Origin: an uncultured Psychrobacter sp.
Lineage (GTDB): Bacteria; Pseudomonadota; Gammaproteobacteria; Pseudomonadales; Moraxellaceae
Length of the DNA stretch: 64,000 bases
NCBI GenBank assembly: GCA_947489525.1
Contig: CANLDW010000003.1
Coordinates: 310,001 to 374,000, forward strand
Reading direction: 5' to 3'
Both the position numbers and the translations under genes were made by a program. The first letter of the stretch is position 1. The number at the start of each line of letters is the position of its first letter. Below the pieces are notes generated by a model. It was not told the DNA's origin, made no database searches, and saw only the letters and a list, made by a program, of their open reading frames with translations. Below are positions 29,925-39,348 of this stretch, one piece after another.

Positions 29925-30359
29925 ATGTTCCAACTGCATCCCAAGCTTGCTGCTGATAGTTTTTTGGTCGGCGATTTTCCGTTATCAACGTGTCGTCTGA
30001 TTAACGACTGCCAGTTCCCCTGGTTGATACTAGTGCCGCGCGTCACAGGTATAAAGGAGCTTTACGAGTTATCTGAAGCGGATCAAACGCAGTTTTTAAG
30101 GGAATCAAGTTGGTTATCAAGTCAGCTTGCTAAAACCTTTCAAGCGGACAAAATGAATGTCGCCGCACTTGGTAACCAAGTACCGCAGCTGCATTTTCAT
30201 CATATCGTGCGCTATCAAAACGATATGCAATGGCCAAATCCTGTTTGGGGTGTACCTGCTATTCCTTATACTAAAGAGGTGCTTGCCCAGATGCAGCAAA
30301 CCTTAATGATGGCGCTACGTGGTCACCATCAAATGCCGTTTGATTGGCAAATGCAGTAA
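29925..30359 (+). CDS. HIT family protein
   Basis: A small histidine-triad nucleotide-binding protein. The triad region is QVPQLHFHHIVRYQND at about residue 84, followed by WPNPVWGVPAIPY, which is typical of a HIT subgroup found in Moraxellaceae and Pseudomonas. HIT proteins hydrolyse nucleoside phosphoramidates or similar compounds; the substrate here is unknown. Length 144, cytoplasmic. It stands alone between mfd and the cyclase gene. Confidence 0.88.
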   Translation: MFQLHPKLAADSFLVGDFPLSTCRLINDCQFPWLILVPRVTGIKELYELSEADQTQFLRESSWLSSQLAKTFQADKMNVAALGNQVPQLHFHHIVRYQNDMQWPNPVWGVPAIPYTKEVLAQMQQTLMMALRGHHQMPFDWQMQ

Positions 30360-30615
30360 TTGCATAGATGAGGGTTTACATATTTTTTAATGCGTTTGAA
30401 TAAGTAGGTTTGATTCATAGCAGTTAACCATGTAGGTTTACTAATCTTTGAATTTTTTGCGCATAAATAGTTTTGTGTTTGTCTAATGGATAAGTGGTAG
30501 AGTTTTAGTCACCAGCGACCTAGTTTGTCATGATAATAAAAAGTATAATCTCAGATAATATTTAGTATTAGATCGAAATTATCATAAAGATAAGTAGTAC
30601 ACTCGTGCTTTCTTA

Positions 30616-32064
30616 ATGTTCGATAGTCTGTTTTTGACTAAGCGAAAATCATCCATGAGATTTTTACAACGACTGCAGCCAATGACACTATCGACAGACG
30701 AAGGCGTCTATCGATTTGACTACCCCGAAGTCTTTGTGTTGATGTTGACCGCGTTATTAATTACGATGCATTATCAGTTCAGTGCCAGTTCTATGGCGTT
30801 ACTGGTTGTCATCTGCTTGCCTAGTTTATTGATTCTTATTTACAACTATCGCCGTCAAGTTAGTTTTTGGACGTCGAACATTGTTATTATCCTCTTATCA
30901 GTGGTTATTGGATCTCTGCAGTTCTGTATCGTGATCGCGCTGAGCTTGGGCGCGCTTATTGTCGTTCGTGTTATTACTTGCCATGCAGAAAACCGCATAA
31001 AGCTCATAGCAGTATCTGTTGTCACCTGCACTGCTTTTTATTATGTTAGTGTCATATTAAACGGTAACAGCATGAACTGCAATCATGGCTGGTTGCCACC
31101 TACAGTGTTGACAACGTCCCTTATTGTGATCCTTTGGCATTTCAAGCAAGTTTATGACAAGTATATTCAATTTGAAGCCACTACGGATCAAACCACAGAT
31201 CGTCTAAACACTATGGTCTCCGTTATCAATAAATTAACACGTTTTGTACCACCGCAAATTTGGGAACCTATCGTCAAATCGGACACAAGCGTCGCTGTCG
31301 CTAATAAACGAGCCAAACTAACGATACTGTTCTCTGATATTATCGGATTTACTGAGCTTTCAGATAGCCTAAGCGCTGATAATTTAGCTGATATCTTAAA
31401 CACCTACATGCATAGCATGACTCTCATTGCTAATAAACACGGCGCGGTGCTCGATAAATTTATCGGCGATGGTATGGTGTGCTTTTTTGGCGAACCAAAC
31501 AGTCGCGGCACGCGCCAAGATGCTTTGGACTGCGTCGCGATGGCAATAGATATGCGCCGTGAGATGCGCAGCTTACGCCAAAAATGGCGACTTATGGGCT
31601 TTGAAGGGTTATACATTCGTGTTGGTATTACTACAGGCTACTGTCACGTCGGTAACTTTGGTAGTAACAATCGTTTAAGCTATACGCTTATTGGCAAAGA
31701 GGCTAATCTAGCTGCTCGGCTCGAAGCTATTGCCAAAAAAGATGAGATATTAATTAGCGAAAGCACACACGACTATATCTGCCATGATTTTGCATGTAAA
31801 TATGCAGGGTCGCATCGGTTAAAAGGATTTGAGCATAAAATCAGTGCTTGGCAAGTACTAGATCCTGACGCCAACAAAGGTCAGCTATCAAAATGGGTAG
31901 ATCACACGCTACCGGGGTTTAATTTACATCTTAACTTTGTCGATATGAAAGATAATGACTATGACAGTATCCGAGAGAGTTTGAAGGCAGCACTTGAACG
32001 TGTTGAAGCTGAAGAACAAACCGCTCTGTCTGTCTACATTAACGAGAGTAAACAAGGCAAATAA
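30616..32064 (+). CDS. Membrane class III adenylate cyclase, CyaB-like
   Basis: It should make cyclic AMP from ATP. Five or six hydrophobic segments fill residues about 38-180, resembling the MASE2-type membrane sensor of Pseudomonas CyaB. The catalytic domain starts at about 232: LFSDIIGFTELSD (first metal Asp), LDKFIGDGMVCFFGEP (Lys for adenine recognition and second metal Asp), and YTLIGKEANLAARLEA (Asn and Arg of the active site, Thr in the usual Asp place as in class IIIb). The whole catalytic part aligns by eye with P. aeruginosa CyaB. It ends in a 60-residue hydrophilic tail. The start is ATG 30616 or 30655; neither has a good ribosome site. Confidence 0.88.
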   Translation: MFDSLFLTKRKSSMRFLQRLQPMTLSTDEGVYRFDYPEVFVLMLTALLITMHYQFSASSMALLVVICLPSLLILIYNYRRQVSFWTSNIVIILLSVVIGSLQFCIVIALSLGALIVVRVITCHAENRIKLIAVSVVTCTAFYYVSVILNGNSMNCNHGWLPPTVLTTSLIVILWHFKQVYDKYIQFEATTDQTTDRLNTMVSVINKLTRFVPPQIWEPIVKSDTSVAVANKRAKLTILFSDIIGFTELSDSLSADNLADILNTYMHSMTLIANKHGAVLDKFIGDGMVCFFGEPNSRGTRQDALDCVAMAIDMRREMRSLRQKWRLMGFEGLYIRVGITTGYCHVGNFGSNNRLSYTLIGKEANLAARLEAIAKKDEILISESTHDYICHDFACKYAGSHRLKGFEHKISAWQVLDPDANKGQLSKWVDHTLPGFNLHLNFVDMKDNDYDSIRESLKAALERVEAEEQTALSVYINESKQGK

Positions 32065-32082
32065 ATACTTATACTAGACTAC

Positions 32083-32119
32083 AAAAAAAGGATCAGCTTG
32101 ATCAAGCCGACCCTTTTTA
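32083..32119. terminator. Shared terminator between cyclase gene and fdx
   Basis: AAAAAGG...GCTT, loop GATC, AAGC...CCTTTTT, with two internal mismatches and A/T flanks, between convergent genes. Confidence 0.8.
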
Positions 32120-32195
32120 TCGTTTTTTGTCTTGAACGTTTTACAGTATATGTAAAACCGTACTCATTGCGCAGTAGCCAGTCAAATACCAATAT

Positions 32196-32534
32196 TTAAT
32201 GGTTTTCTTTGGCATGATTGAGCGTGTATTTGGGTATTTCAATCGTTAGATCTTTATCTTCAACAATGACTTGGCAAGATAATCTAGAATCAGGCTCAAG
32301 TCCCCAAGCGCGATCAAGCAAATCAGCTTCGATATCATCCATCTCGTCTAAACTATTAAAGCCTTTACGCACGACAACATGACAAGTGGTACAAGCCTTT
32401 GACATCTCACAGGCGTGTTCTATTTTGATACCTTTTTCAAGGAGTGCCTTACATAGGTTGCTACCCGTTTCTAGCTCAACTTCAGTACCTTCAGGGCAGA
32501 TCTCAAAATGGGGTAATACAGTGATCTTTGGCAT
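32196..32534 (-). CDS. fdx: ISC system [2Fe-2S] ferredoxin
   Basis: The electron donor for Fe-S cluster assembly. The cluster ligands are HACEMSKACTTCHVVV (C-x5-C-x2-C) and the distant cysteine in RLSCQVIVEDKDL. At 112 residues it matches isc-operon ferredoxin. It is the last gene of the isc cluster. No iscX follows: the next gene faces the other way. Confidence 0.96.
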   Translation of the reverse strand: MPKITVLPHFEICPEGTEVELETGSNLCKALLEKGIKIEHACEMSKACTTCHVVVRKGFNSLDEMDDIEADLLDRAWGLEPDSRLSCQVIVEDKDLTIEIPKYTLNHAKENH

Positions 32535-32653
32535 AAATTATCTATCCACTACTTATTATTAAAGGTATAAAAAGGTTAAAACGTACAAAATACTGCATGT
32601 CTAAGCGTAACTAAATATTTATTCGCACAGTAAAAATATAGCGCAAAGACGGC

Positions 32654-34534
32654 TTACCAATCCTGAGCGCTCGTGCCCGCCATACTGTTTTTGACACTTT
32701 GGTTCATAATGAGAGCTGCAAAGGCATCGCTATAAGGTTTGAGCTTTGCTTGCTCAGCTTCAATGAGTGCTAAGTCATTAGTCTCTAAAGCCGTTTTTAA
32801 TGCTTGCATTTGCGCTACTAGACGCTGTTCATCTTCAGCATCTAACAAGGTTTTAAAATCAGTCAATGCCGACTCTAGAGCTAATACTTCACGCTCAGCT
32901 TCAACCTTGGTTTCGATCAAAGAGCGCGCTTGTTTGTCTTCTTGTGCATGCTCAAACCCAGCCGTAAGTAGTTGCTCTTTTTGTGCATCGGAGAGTCCAT
33001 ATGTAGGCTTGATCTCGATTTGACTCTCAGTTTTAGTAGTTGTTTCTTGCGCACTCACTGTGAGTTGACCATTAGCGTCTATACTAAAAGTGACCTCAAT
33101 GCGAGCAAAACCTGCTTTCATAGGCGGAATGCCATAGAGCTCAAAGCGTCCAAGAGAGCGACAGTTTTCAACGGTTTCACGCTCGCCTTGGACAACATGG
33201 ACGACCATACCGGTCTGCCCATCTTGATAGGTCGTGAATACTTGACGCTTTTTCACCGGGATAGGGGTATTGCGCGGGATTAAAACTTCGACCAAACCTC
33301 CCATAGTCTCAAGACCTAAAGAAAGCGGCGTGACATCTAGTAATAATAAATTATTGTCACTGTCACCATTCACCAGTTGATGCGCCGTTTGCGCCGCACC
33401 TAGAGCTACTACTTCGTCAGGGTTTAAACGACTAAGTGGCTTTTGTCCAAAAAAAGTCTCAACAACTTGCTGTATAGCAGGCATGCGAGTAGAGCCACCT
33501 ACTAAGATAACCTCGTCAAGATCTTGCATAGAGAGTTTAGCATCGCGTAATACCTGCTCACAAACGCTTAAAGTACGGCGACTAACAGGCTCCACAATAC
33601 TTAACAAATCCGTACGAGTGAGTACGCCCTTATAGTTTTGCTCATTCACAACAATATCAATATCAACTTGCTCATCTTCTGTCAACGCTTGCTTATACTC
33701 TTTTGCTTGCTGCGCTAGTATGGACTTATCGTGTAAGCTGACCTCGTTAGGGGTGATATCCAACTGTTTTATGAGCCAATTAGTAAGCAGACGATCGATA
33801 TCATCACCACCAAGCGCGCTATTACCACCCGTTGCTAGTACTTCAAAAACACCATCAGTAAGTTTTAAGATAGATACATCAAAGGTACCACCGCCTAGAT
33901 CATAGATCAGATAATAGTGCTCGCTATCAGCAGCATCTTTGGGCTTATCTAATCCATACGCAACTGCTGCCGCTGTAGGCTCATTGAGTAGACGCAGGAC
34001 GTTGATGCCAGCCGCTGCCGCCGCATCTTTAGTCGCTTGACGCTGCGCTTCATCAAAATATGCAGGAACAGTAATTACAGCGCCTTCGATACTATCTATA
34101 GGTAGGGCACTGGCTGCTCGTTTCTCAAGTGCGCTAAGAATTCGCGCTGATACTTCTACAGGAGAAACCTCACCTTGTGCGGTGACGAACGCTGGCATGG
34201 CATCCGCACTACCACTCAAATCGTAAGGGTGAGAGAACTTTATATCATCTTGACTACGACCCATAAAACGCTTAGCTGAGATAATGGTATTTTTGGGGTC
34301 ATTGGCTAAATGAGATAGCGCTTCAAAGCCAACGAGAGGCGCGCCACTACTTGGATAATAGACCACAGAGGGGAGTAGAGTATCCGTACTAACGCCTGCC
34401 TCTAGTACTTGCGCTTTACCTGAACGTACAACGGCAACTAATGATCGCGTTGTCCCTAAATCAATACCGAGACCAAAACGATGCTGATGGGGCTGGGCAC
34501 TTTGATTGGGTTCAGCAATTTGTAATAACGACAT
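32654..34534 (-). CDS. hscA: Fe-S protein assembly chaperone HscA
   Basis: A specialised Hsp70 that with HscB helps release clusters from IscU. The ATPase domain begins at GLGIDLGTTRSLVAV, with YDLGGGTFDVSIL and VGGSTRMPAIQQVV, and the linker LLLLDVTPLSLGLETMGG leads to the substrate domain. I start at ATG 34534 because MSLLQIAEPNQSAQPHQHR aligns with the E. coli N-terminus; the frame continues upstream to 34612 with an unrelated hydrophobic stretch. Length is then 626. Confidence 0.97.
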   Translation of the reverse strand: MSLLQIAEPNQSAQPHQHRFGLGIDLGTTRSLVAVVRSGKAQVLEAGVSTDTLLPSVVYYPSSGAPLVGFEALSHLANDPKNTIISAKRFMGRSQDDIKFSHPYDLSGSADAMPAFVTAQGEVSPVEVSARILSALEKRAASALPIDSIEGAVITVPAYFDEAQRQATKDAAAAAGINVLRLLNEPTAAAVAYGLDKPKDAADSEHYYLIYDLGGGTFDVSILKLTDGVFEVLATGGNSALGGDDIDRLLTNWLIKQLDITPNEVSLHDKSILAQQAKEYKQALTEDEQVDIDIVVNEQNYKGVLTRTDLLSIVEPVSRRTLSVCEQVLRDAKLSMQDLDEVILVGGSTRMPAIQQVVETFFGQKPLSRLNPDEVVALGAAQTAHQLVNGDSDNNLLLLDVTPLSLGLETMGGLVEVLIPRNTPIPVKKRQVFTTYQDGQTGMVVHVVQGERETVENCRSLGRFELYGIPPMKAGFARIEVTFSIDANGQLTVSAQETTTKTESQIEIKPTYGLSDAQKEQLLTAGFEHAQEDKQARSLIETKVEAEREVLALESALTDFKTLLDAEDEQRLVAQMQALKTALETNDLALIEAEQAKLKPYSDAFAALIMNQSVKNSMAGTSAQDW

Positions 34535-34664
34535 AGGATAACTCAAGTTAGATAAAGAAATAATTGGATCTTGCAAAGTGAATGCGAATATAAAGCTCAG
34601 TATAGCAGGCAAGTGACGCTACCCAAAAACACCGACACTGTCTTAGCGGTAGATTAATATATAG

Positions 34665-35264
34665 CTAAACGTATAAGTCATCATCATCGTCGTGAGTATC
34701 ATTAGCAACCTCATCAAGACCAGCAATGACATCCGCTTCAAGTTTGACTAAAAATTTAAGCTTTTGCGTAGCGTCAACTGCTACTTGCCAGTCCTGCTCG
34801 TCATAAGCGTTTGAAAATCTAGCAGACTGAGTGTGCAGGCGTTTTGATATCTGTGGATGCAAAGATTTTAAGCGAGTCAAGTCCTGAGCGCTAATCGCCT
34901 CGTCCAGCGCTATACGCAGATCCATAGCATCGTCCAAAAAGCCCAGATCGGCAATAGAATGCTCAAGTGTCTGAGCCTGATCGACCATATCAAGTAAGTA
35001 AACGGCGCGGCTATCAGCAGAGCTTAGCGTCTGATACGCTTGATTAATCAGTGCTGACGTCTGCTCAGATTGGCGTTTAGCATTTACCTTATCGTCTGTA
35101 TGACTCGCTATATTATCAGGATGATAACGCTTTTGTAGGACGCGTAAACGCTGATCTAAACTACTTTGTACAAGATCAAATTGAACCGGCTGCTCAAAAA
35201 GCGCAAAAAAATTATCAAATGACGTATCAATAGGGGACGAGGTATCCGAAATAGACTCTGCCAT
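34665..35264 (-). CDS. hscB: Fe-S assembly co-chaperone HscB
   Basis: A J-domain protein that brings IscU to HscA. The J domain is at residues 20-95, with HPD in VLQKRYHPDNIASH. The C-terminal helical IscU-binding domain follows (DLGFLDDAMDLRIALDEAI). The last residues are a short acidic tail (DDDDDLYV). AAGGT precedes the ATG. It sits between iscA and hscA as in other isc operons. Confidence 0.95.
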   Translation of the reverse strand: MAESISDTSSPIDTSFDNFFALFEQPVQFDLVQSSLDQRLRVLQKRYHPDNIASHTDDKVNAKRQSEQTSALINQAYQTLSSADSRAVYLLDMVDQAQTLEHSIADLGFLDDAMDLRIALDEAISAQDLTRLKSLHPQISKRLHTQSARFSNAYDEQDWQVAVDATQKLKFLVKLEADVIAGLDEVANDTHDDDDDLYV

Positions 35265-35386
35265 AATGAGTACCTTAATATTTATAGTAGTTAGAAGTAT
35301 TTAAGTTTTTATTTATTATTTGAATATAATATTTCGAATTTCGATCAAAACATTTTACACACATATCAACCCACACACATATCAGC

Positions 35387-35707
35387 TTAAACGGTAAAAG
35401 ACTCACCGCAGCCGCACTCGCCTTTTTGGTTGGGATTAGTGAATTTGAAGCCCTCATTGAGGCCTTCTTTTTCGTAATCCATCAATAAACCATCCAAATA
35501 AACTAGGCTTTTTGGATCAATAAAGATACTAACGCCTTGACTGTCATAGCGGGTATCGTTTTCATCGGGAACATCAACAAACTCTAAAACATACGCCAAA
35601 CCTGAACAGCCAGCCGTACGAATACCAACGCGGATACCTTCTCCTTTACCGCGGTTATCCATAAAGTCTTTGACGTGCTTCGCTGCGCGTTCTGTCATCT
35701 CAATCAT
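35387..35707 (-). CDS. iscA: Iron-sulfur assembly protein IscA
   Basis: An A-type carrier of iron or clusters. The three conserved cysteines are in [14 protein letters not shown] and [11 protein letters not shown]. Length is 106. AGGAG is five bases before the ATG. A hairpin in the gap from iscU suggests its transcription may be partly separated from iscRSU. Confidence 0.97.
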   Translation of the reverse strand: MIEMTERAAKHVKDFMDNRGKGEGIRVGIRTAGCSGLAYVLEFVDVPDENDTRYDSQGVSIFIDPKSLVYLDGLLMDYEKEGLNEGFKFTNPNQKGECGCGESFTV

Positions 35708-35759
35708 GTTGACTCCTACTTAATAAGGGTACGACCTGTACTTATATAGAGCATAATTT

Positions 35760-35802
35760 GGAAAATAAAAGGCGACAATCCCATAAGTGTAATTGTCACC
35801 TT
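35760..35802 (-). terminator. Terminator-like hairpin between iscU and iscA
   Basis: Read on the minus strand: AAGGTGACAAT, 12-base loop, ATTGTCGCCTT (one G-U pair), followed by TTATTTTC. It lies about 60 bases after the iscU stop and 50 before iscA, inside the operon. Confidence 0.65.
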
Positions 35803-35860
35803 AACGATATCAGCCGCAGCTCTGCAACTCACATCTTTGTAAAATAATCTTAGGGTATCG

Positions 35861-36271
35861 TTAACCGACAGCTTCTTCTTTGTCAGTAGCCGTACCCATT
35901 TTGCCTTTATAGTCACTGATAGCTGCTTTAATAGCATCTTCAGCAAGTACTGAGCAGTGAACTTTAACAGGGGGCAGCGCTAATTCTTGCGCGATATCGT
36001 TGTTCTTGATCTCGCCTGCTTGATCTAGGCTTTTGCCTTTAAGCCACTCGGTTACCAATGAGCTTGAAGCAATAGCTGAACCACAGCCATAAGTTTTAAA
36101 GCGCGCATCTTCGATAATACCATTATCGTCAACTTGAATCTGTAAGCGCATAACGTCACCGCAAGCGGGAGCGCCTACCATACCGGTACCAACGTTTTTA
36201 GCATTTTTATCAAGATTGCCAACGTTGCGTGGATTTTCATAATGGTCAATAACTTGGTCACTATAAGCCAT
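35861..36271 (-). CDS. iscU: Fe-S cluster scaffold IscU
   Basis: The scaffold on which clusters are built. Ligand cysteines are in GAPACGDVMRLQ, TYGCGSAIASSS and VKVHCSVLAEDAI. The HscA-recognition motif LPPVK is present just before the last cysteine. The C-terminus is slightly longer than usual (136 residues). AGGAG precedes the ATG. Confidence 0.98.
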   Translation of the reverse strand: MAYSDQVIDHYENPRNVGNLDKNAKNVGTGMVGAPACGDVMRLQIQVDDNGIIEDARFKTYGCGSAIASSSLVTEWLKGKSLDQAGEIKNNDIAQELALPPVKVHCSVLAEDAIKAAISDYKGKMGTATDKEEAVG

Positions 36272-36390
36272 GAGTTTTCTCCTGGTTAGGTGATGAGTAG
36301 ATGAATTCTTCTATTTCTACTGATCGATAATTGGGGTCAAACGTCTTACTACAAATATAAAGCTATGACTAACTTTACGTCAAAATATTA

Positions 36391-37617
36391 TTAATGCTCA
36401 GCCCATTCTACAGAGTTTAAATCAACGCCTTCTTGATACATATCCCAAAGCGGCGATAGCGCACGTAGCTTATCAACGGCTTCGTGCATCTGCTTGATCA
36501 CTCTATCTATATCTTCTTCAGTCGTGTAACGTCCAAAGCTAAAGCGAATTGAGCTGTGGGCAAGCTCATCAGGACGACCTATAGCACGTAGTACATAGGA
36601 AGGCTCAAGAGTCGCAGAGGTACAAGCAGAACCTGAGGATACCGCTAAGTCTTTTAGCGACATCATAAGCGACTCACCTTCAACAAAGTTAAAGCTAATA
36701 TTAACGATGTTTGGAACACTGTGTTCGAGGTCACCGTTTAGATATATCTCTTCGATATCTTGCAGGCCGTCCCACAATCTTTGACGGAGCTTAGCAGCAT
36801 GAGCATGATCTTCTTCATAGCGCTCATTAGCTAAACTAAAGGCAGCGCCTAAACCAACGATTTGATGCGTTGGTAACGTACCTGAACGCATACCGCGCTC
36901 ATGACCACCGCCATGTTGCTCAGCTTTTAGGCGAATGCGAGGCTTACGGCGCACAAATAGGGCACCAATACCCTTAGGACCATAAGCTTTATGTCCTGAG
37001 AAACTCATTAGATCGACTTTTACTTGTTCGACATCGATGCGTATTTTACCAACCGCTTGCGCGGCATCAACATGAAAAACGACGCCTGCATCACGAGTGA
37101 TTTCACCAATAGCTTCGATATCTGTGATCGTACCCAGCTCGTTGTTTACGACCATAAGCGACACTAGGATAGTATCTTCACGAAGCGCTTCTTTAACTTG
37201 TTCTGGTAAGATCAGCCCCGTACCTTTTTGTGGCTCAAGATAAGTGATCTCAAAACCTTCTTGCTCAAGCTCACGGCAGGTATCAAGAACGGCTTTGTGC
37301 TCAATTTTACTCGTAATAATGTGTTTACCGCGAGACTGATAAAAATGCGCAGCACCTTTAATAGCCAAATTGTCCGATTCTGTAGCTCCTGAAGTAAACA
37401 CAATCTCACGCGGATCAGCGTTGATGACTTCTGCTACTTGCTGACGGGCTGTCTCGACCGCTTCCTCAGCTTGCCAGCCATAGCCATGCGAGCGTGAAGC
37501 GGGGTTACCAAAGATACCGTCAACGGTCAGATACTCACTCATTTTAGTGGCTACAGACTTTGCAACTGGAGTAGTAGCGGCGTAATCTAGATAGATTAAA
37601 TTATTATATTGACTCAT
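36391..37617 (-). CDS. iscS: Cysteine desulfurase IscS
   Basis: A PLP enzyme that takes sulfur from cysteine for IscU and other acceptors. The PLP lysine is in [18 protein letters not shown] and the catalytic loop cysteine in [20 protein letters not shown]. The N-terminus [11 protein letters not shown] and the length of about 404-408 fit IscS. The ATG overlaps the iscR stop (ATGA), showing coupled translation. Confidence 0.98.
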   Translation of the reverse strand: MSQYNNLIYLDYAATTPVAKSVATKMSEYLTVDGIFGNPASRSHGYGWQAEEAVETARQQVAEVINADPREIVFTSGATESDNLAIKGAAHFYQSRGKHIITSKIEHKAVLDTCRELEQEGFEITYLEPQKGTGLILPEQVKEALREDTILVSLMVVNNELGTITDIEAIGEITRDAGVVFHVDAAQAVGKIRIDVEQVKVDLMSFSGHKAYGPKGIGALFVRRKPRIRLKAEQHGGGHERGMRSGTLPTHQIVGLGAAFSLANERYEEDHAHAAKLRQRLWDGLQDIEEIYLNGDLEHSVPNIVNISFNFVEGESLMMSLKDLAVSSGSACTSATLEPSYVLRAIGRPDELAHSSIRFSFGRYTTEEDIDRVIKQMHEAVDKLRALSPLWDMYQEGVDLNSVEWAEH

Positions 37618-38126
37618 GCTGGGTTTGCCTCGCTAGTCGGTAAAGTAATAGTAGTAATGTCTTTTGCAGTCGTATCTATAGCAGACATCAATTGCTGACG
37701 CTCTGAGACAGATTGTACGTTTTTCATATCTAATAATTGCGCTAAGGTAATATTTTTCAAGTATTCCTCAATGTGGTTTGATAAAGCACACCACAAATCA
37801 TGAGTTAAGCACATCGTTCCACCTTGACAATCACCGCGACCCTCGCACTGCATGGCGTCAACAGACTCATCGACCGCAGAGATGATACTCATAACATCTA
37901 TGTCGGCCAAGGGTTTCGCTAGATGATAACCACCAGCAGCACCGCGAATACTTGTCACTAAACCACGTTTACGCAGTTTAGAGAATAGCTGTTCAAGGTA
38001 GGAGATGGAGATGGATTGTCTCTTGGCGATATCTGATAAAGATACAGCACCATCTTGTTGTCCTGTTTGTATTGCTAAATCTAACAACGCAGTAACCGCG
38101 TATCTACCTCGAGTCGTCAAACGCAT
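37614..38126 (-). CDS. iscR: Iron-sulfur cluster regulator IscR
   Basis: An Rrf2-family repressor that carries a [2Fe-2S] cluster and represses the isc operon when clusters are plentiful. The N-terminal winged helix is [18 protein letters not shown] with [19 protein letters not shown]. The cluster cysteines [13 protein letters not shown] have the C-x5-C-x5-C spacing of IscR. GGAGATAGG precedes the ATG. First gene of the operon. Confidence 0.97.
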   Translation of the reverse strand: MRLTTRGRYAVTALLDLAIQTGQQDGAVSLSDIAKRQSISISYLEQLFSKLRKRGLVTSIRGAAGGYHLAKPLADIDVMSIISAVDESVDAMQCEGRGDCQGGTMCLTHDLWCALSNHIEEYLKNITLAQLLDMKNVQSVSERQQLMSAIDTTAKDITTITLPTSEANPA

Positions 38127-38240
38127 AACCTATCTCCATTAATGTCAATTATAAACGTCATCCAGTAACGACTTAAAAAATATATCGTAAATTATTTTTA
38201 AGGATAACTGACTTGCTACGTATAATATAATGTTAGAGCT

Positions 38241-38275
38241 ATTATACTCAATCCTGAGTAATTTAGTCAAGATTG
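38241..38275 (-). promoter_or_regulatory. isc operon promoter with probable IscR site
   Basis: Minus strand: -35 TTGACT, 18 bases, -10 TATAAT, about 110 bases before iscR. The segment CTTGACTAAATTACTCAGG covering the -35 and spacer matches the type 1 IscR palindrome pattern (TTGACTAnnnTACTC). This is where E. coli IscR binds its own promoter, so feedback control is likely. Confidence 0.7.
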
Positions 38276-38577
38276 ATGTGTCACCTTATCGTTAATCAGA
38301 CTCATGACTGCCATTAATAAAAACAATAGTGCTAAATATTGATAGTTTCCTAAAGATAGTTTTATTGAATAAGCGAGAGGGAGGGCTATATCATAGGATT
38401 TGGGCTTACTAGAAGACGTACGTATTACACTAAGGTATAGTCGAACCCCTATTAAAGTGTTACAGCGTTAGACTCTTTTAGCCTATTACTGTAGTACTTG
38501 CACTTGTCTGTCTTGTACCACTTTTAATATTGATTGACTATAAGCGCTAGAGAAGCACTTGAGAATGGCAAATGAAC

Positions 38578-38610
38578 ATAAAAAAAGGGTTAAAGCTTAA
38601 CCCTTTTTAA
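38578..38610. terminator. Two-way terminator after the UbiJ-like gene
   Basis: AAAAAGGGTTAA, loop AGC, TTAACCCTTTTT: a perfect stem with A and T flanks, about 95 bases after the stop of the minus-strand gene. Confidence 0.88.
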
Positions 38611-38703
38611 AAATCAGTGGTTCAGCCCATAGCGATATTATCCTGCTCAAACAGTAACTCATTCAAAGCTAAAAAGCAGTTCCGCGTCTAGCAAAAATAA
38701 GGA

Positions 38704-39348
38704 TTAATTAAAAAACAGCATAAACAAAGCAATCACAGTGATAAGAGTCACTACAGCGATAGCGATCATCAACACTTTGTTTTTGCTTTGCAACTCTTTA
38801 ACTGTGGTTTCAAGCTCGCGATTTTTGATAGTTAAGGTATTAATTTGCGTCTGCTGCTCTTTGATACGCAGCTGATAGTTCTCTTTTTTCTGATTAAGCT
38901 CAGCATCGGTCGGCTTCGATTTTTTATCATCACCTTTAATCTTTTTGAGCAGGCTTTGAATCAAGCTACCAAAACCTAACTGCATAATAAACTGTTTTAC
39001 CAGCTGAACTTGTCCCTGCTCACCACGCATCTGTAGCTTTTCTGTTGTTTCTGTATCGTGAGTAGTTATTGCATTGAGTACTTGCACACTATAAGCATTA
39101 ATAATAACGTCAGGCTCAAGGCGATCGGGCGGCATACTGGCATCCAATAGTACACCTTTAGCACTAAAAGTAGCAAAAACCTCTACATGCGGCAAATACA
39201 AGCGCAGGCAGACAACCGTCCCATTTTTAGCTAACGGGTAAGCTGCTTTACGTAGTTCTGGATCTAAGCGTAACAGTAAGGTCAACGCAGATTCAAAGAA
39301 CACTAAAATGATATTAAGAAAAGAGTTGGACAACGAAGAACGCTTCAT
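38704..39348 (-). CDS. Membrane-anchored SCP2/UbiJ-like protein
   Basis: Function not certain. The first 120 residues resemble the SCP2-like lipid-binding domain of UbiJ, a ubiquinone-synthesis accessory factor (ALTLLLRLDPELRKAAYPLAKNGTVVCLRL, then PDVIINAYSVQVLNAI, LQMRGEQGQVQLVKQF). A coiled coil (about 140-190) and one C-terminal transmembrane helix (about 193-213, VLMIAIAVVTLITVIALFML) follow, so it is probably tail-anchored in the inner membrane. UbiJ in E. coli is soluble and lies in ubiE-ubiJ-ubiB; neither neighbour is here. Alternative: an unrelated membrane protein. Confidence 0.65.
   Translation of the reverse strand: MKRSSLSNSFLNIILVFFESALTLLLRLDPELRKAAYPLAKNGTVVCLRLYLPHVEVFATFSAKGVLLDASMPPDRLEPDVIINAYSVQVLNAITTHDTETTEKLQMRGEQGQVQLVKQFIMQLGFGSLIQSLLKKIKGDDKKSKPTDAELNQKKENYQLRIKEQQTQINTLTIKNRELETTVKELQSKNKVLMIAIAVVTLITVIALFMLFFN

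Larger units (their letters stand above)
38127..38703. other. Region upstream of the isc operon
   Basis: 577 bases. It contains the isc promoter and IscR site near 38241-38275 and a two-way terminator near 38579-38609. Between them, about 300 bases show no gene, tRNA or clear RNA element. Confidence 0.5.

Noticed and set aside
35716..35946. 76-residue minus-strand frame between iscA and iscU
   Set aside because: It overlaps the end of iscU in another frame and contains the hairpin; it has no ribosome site.
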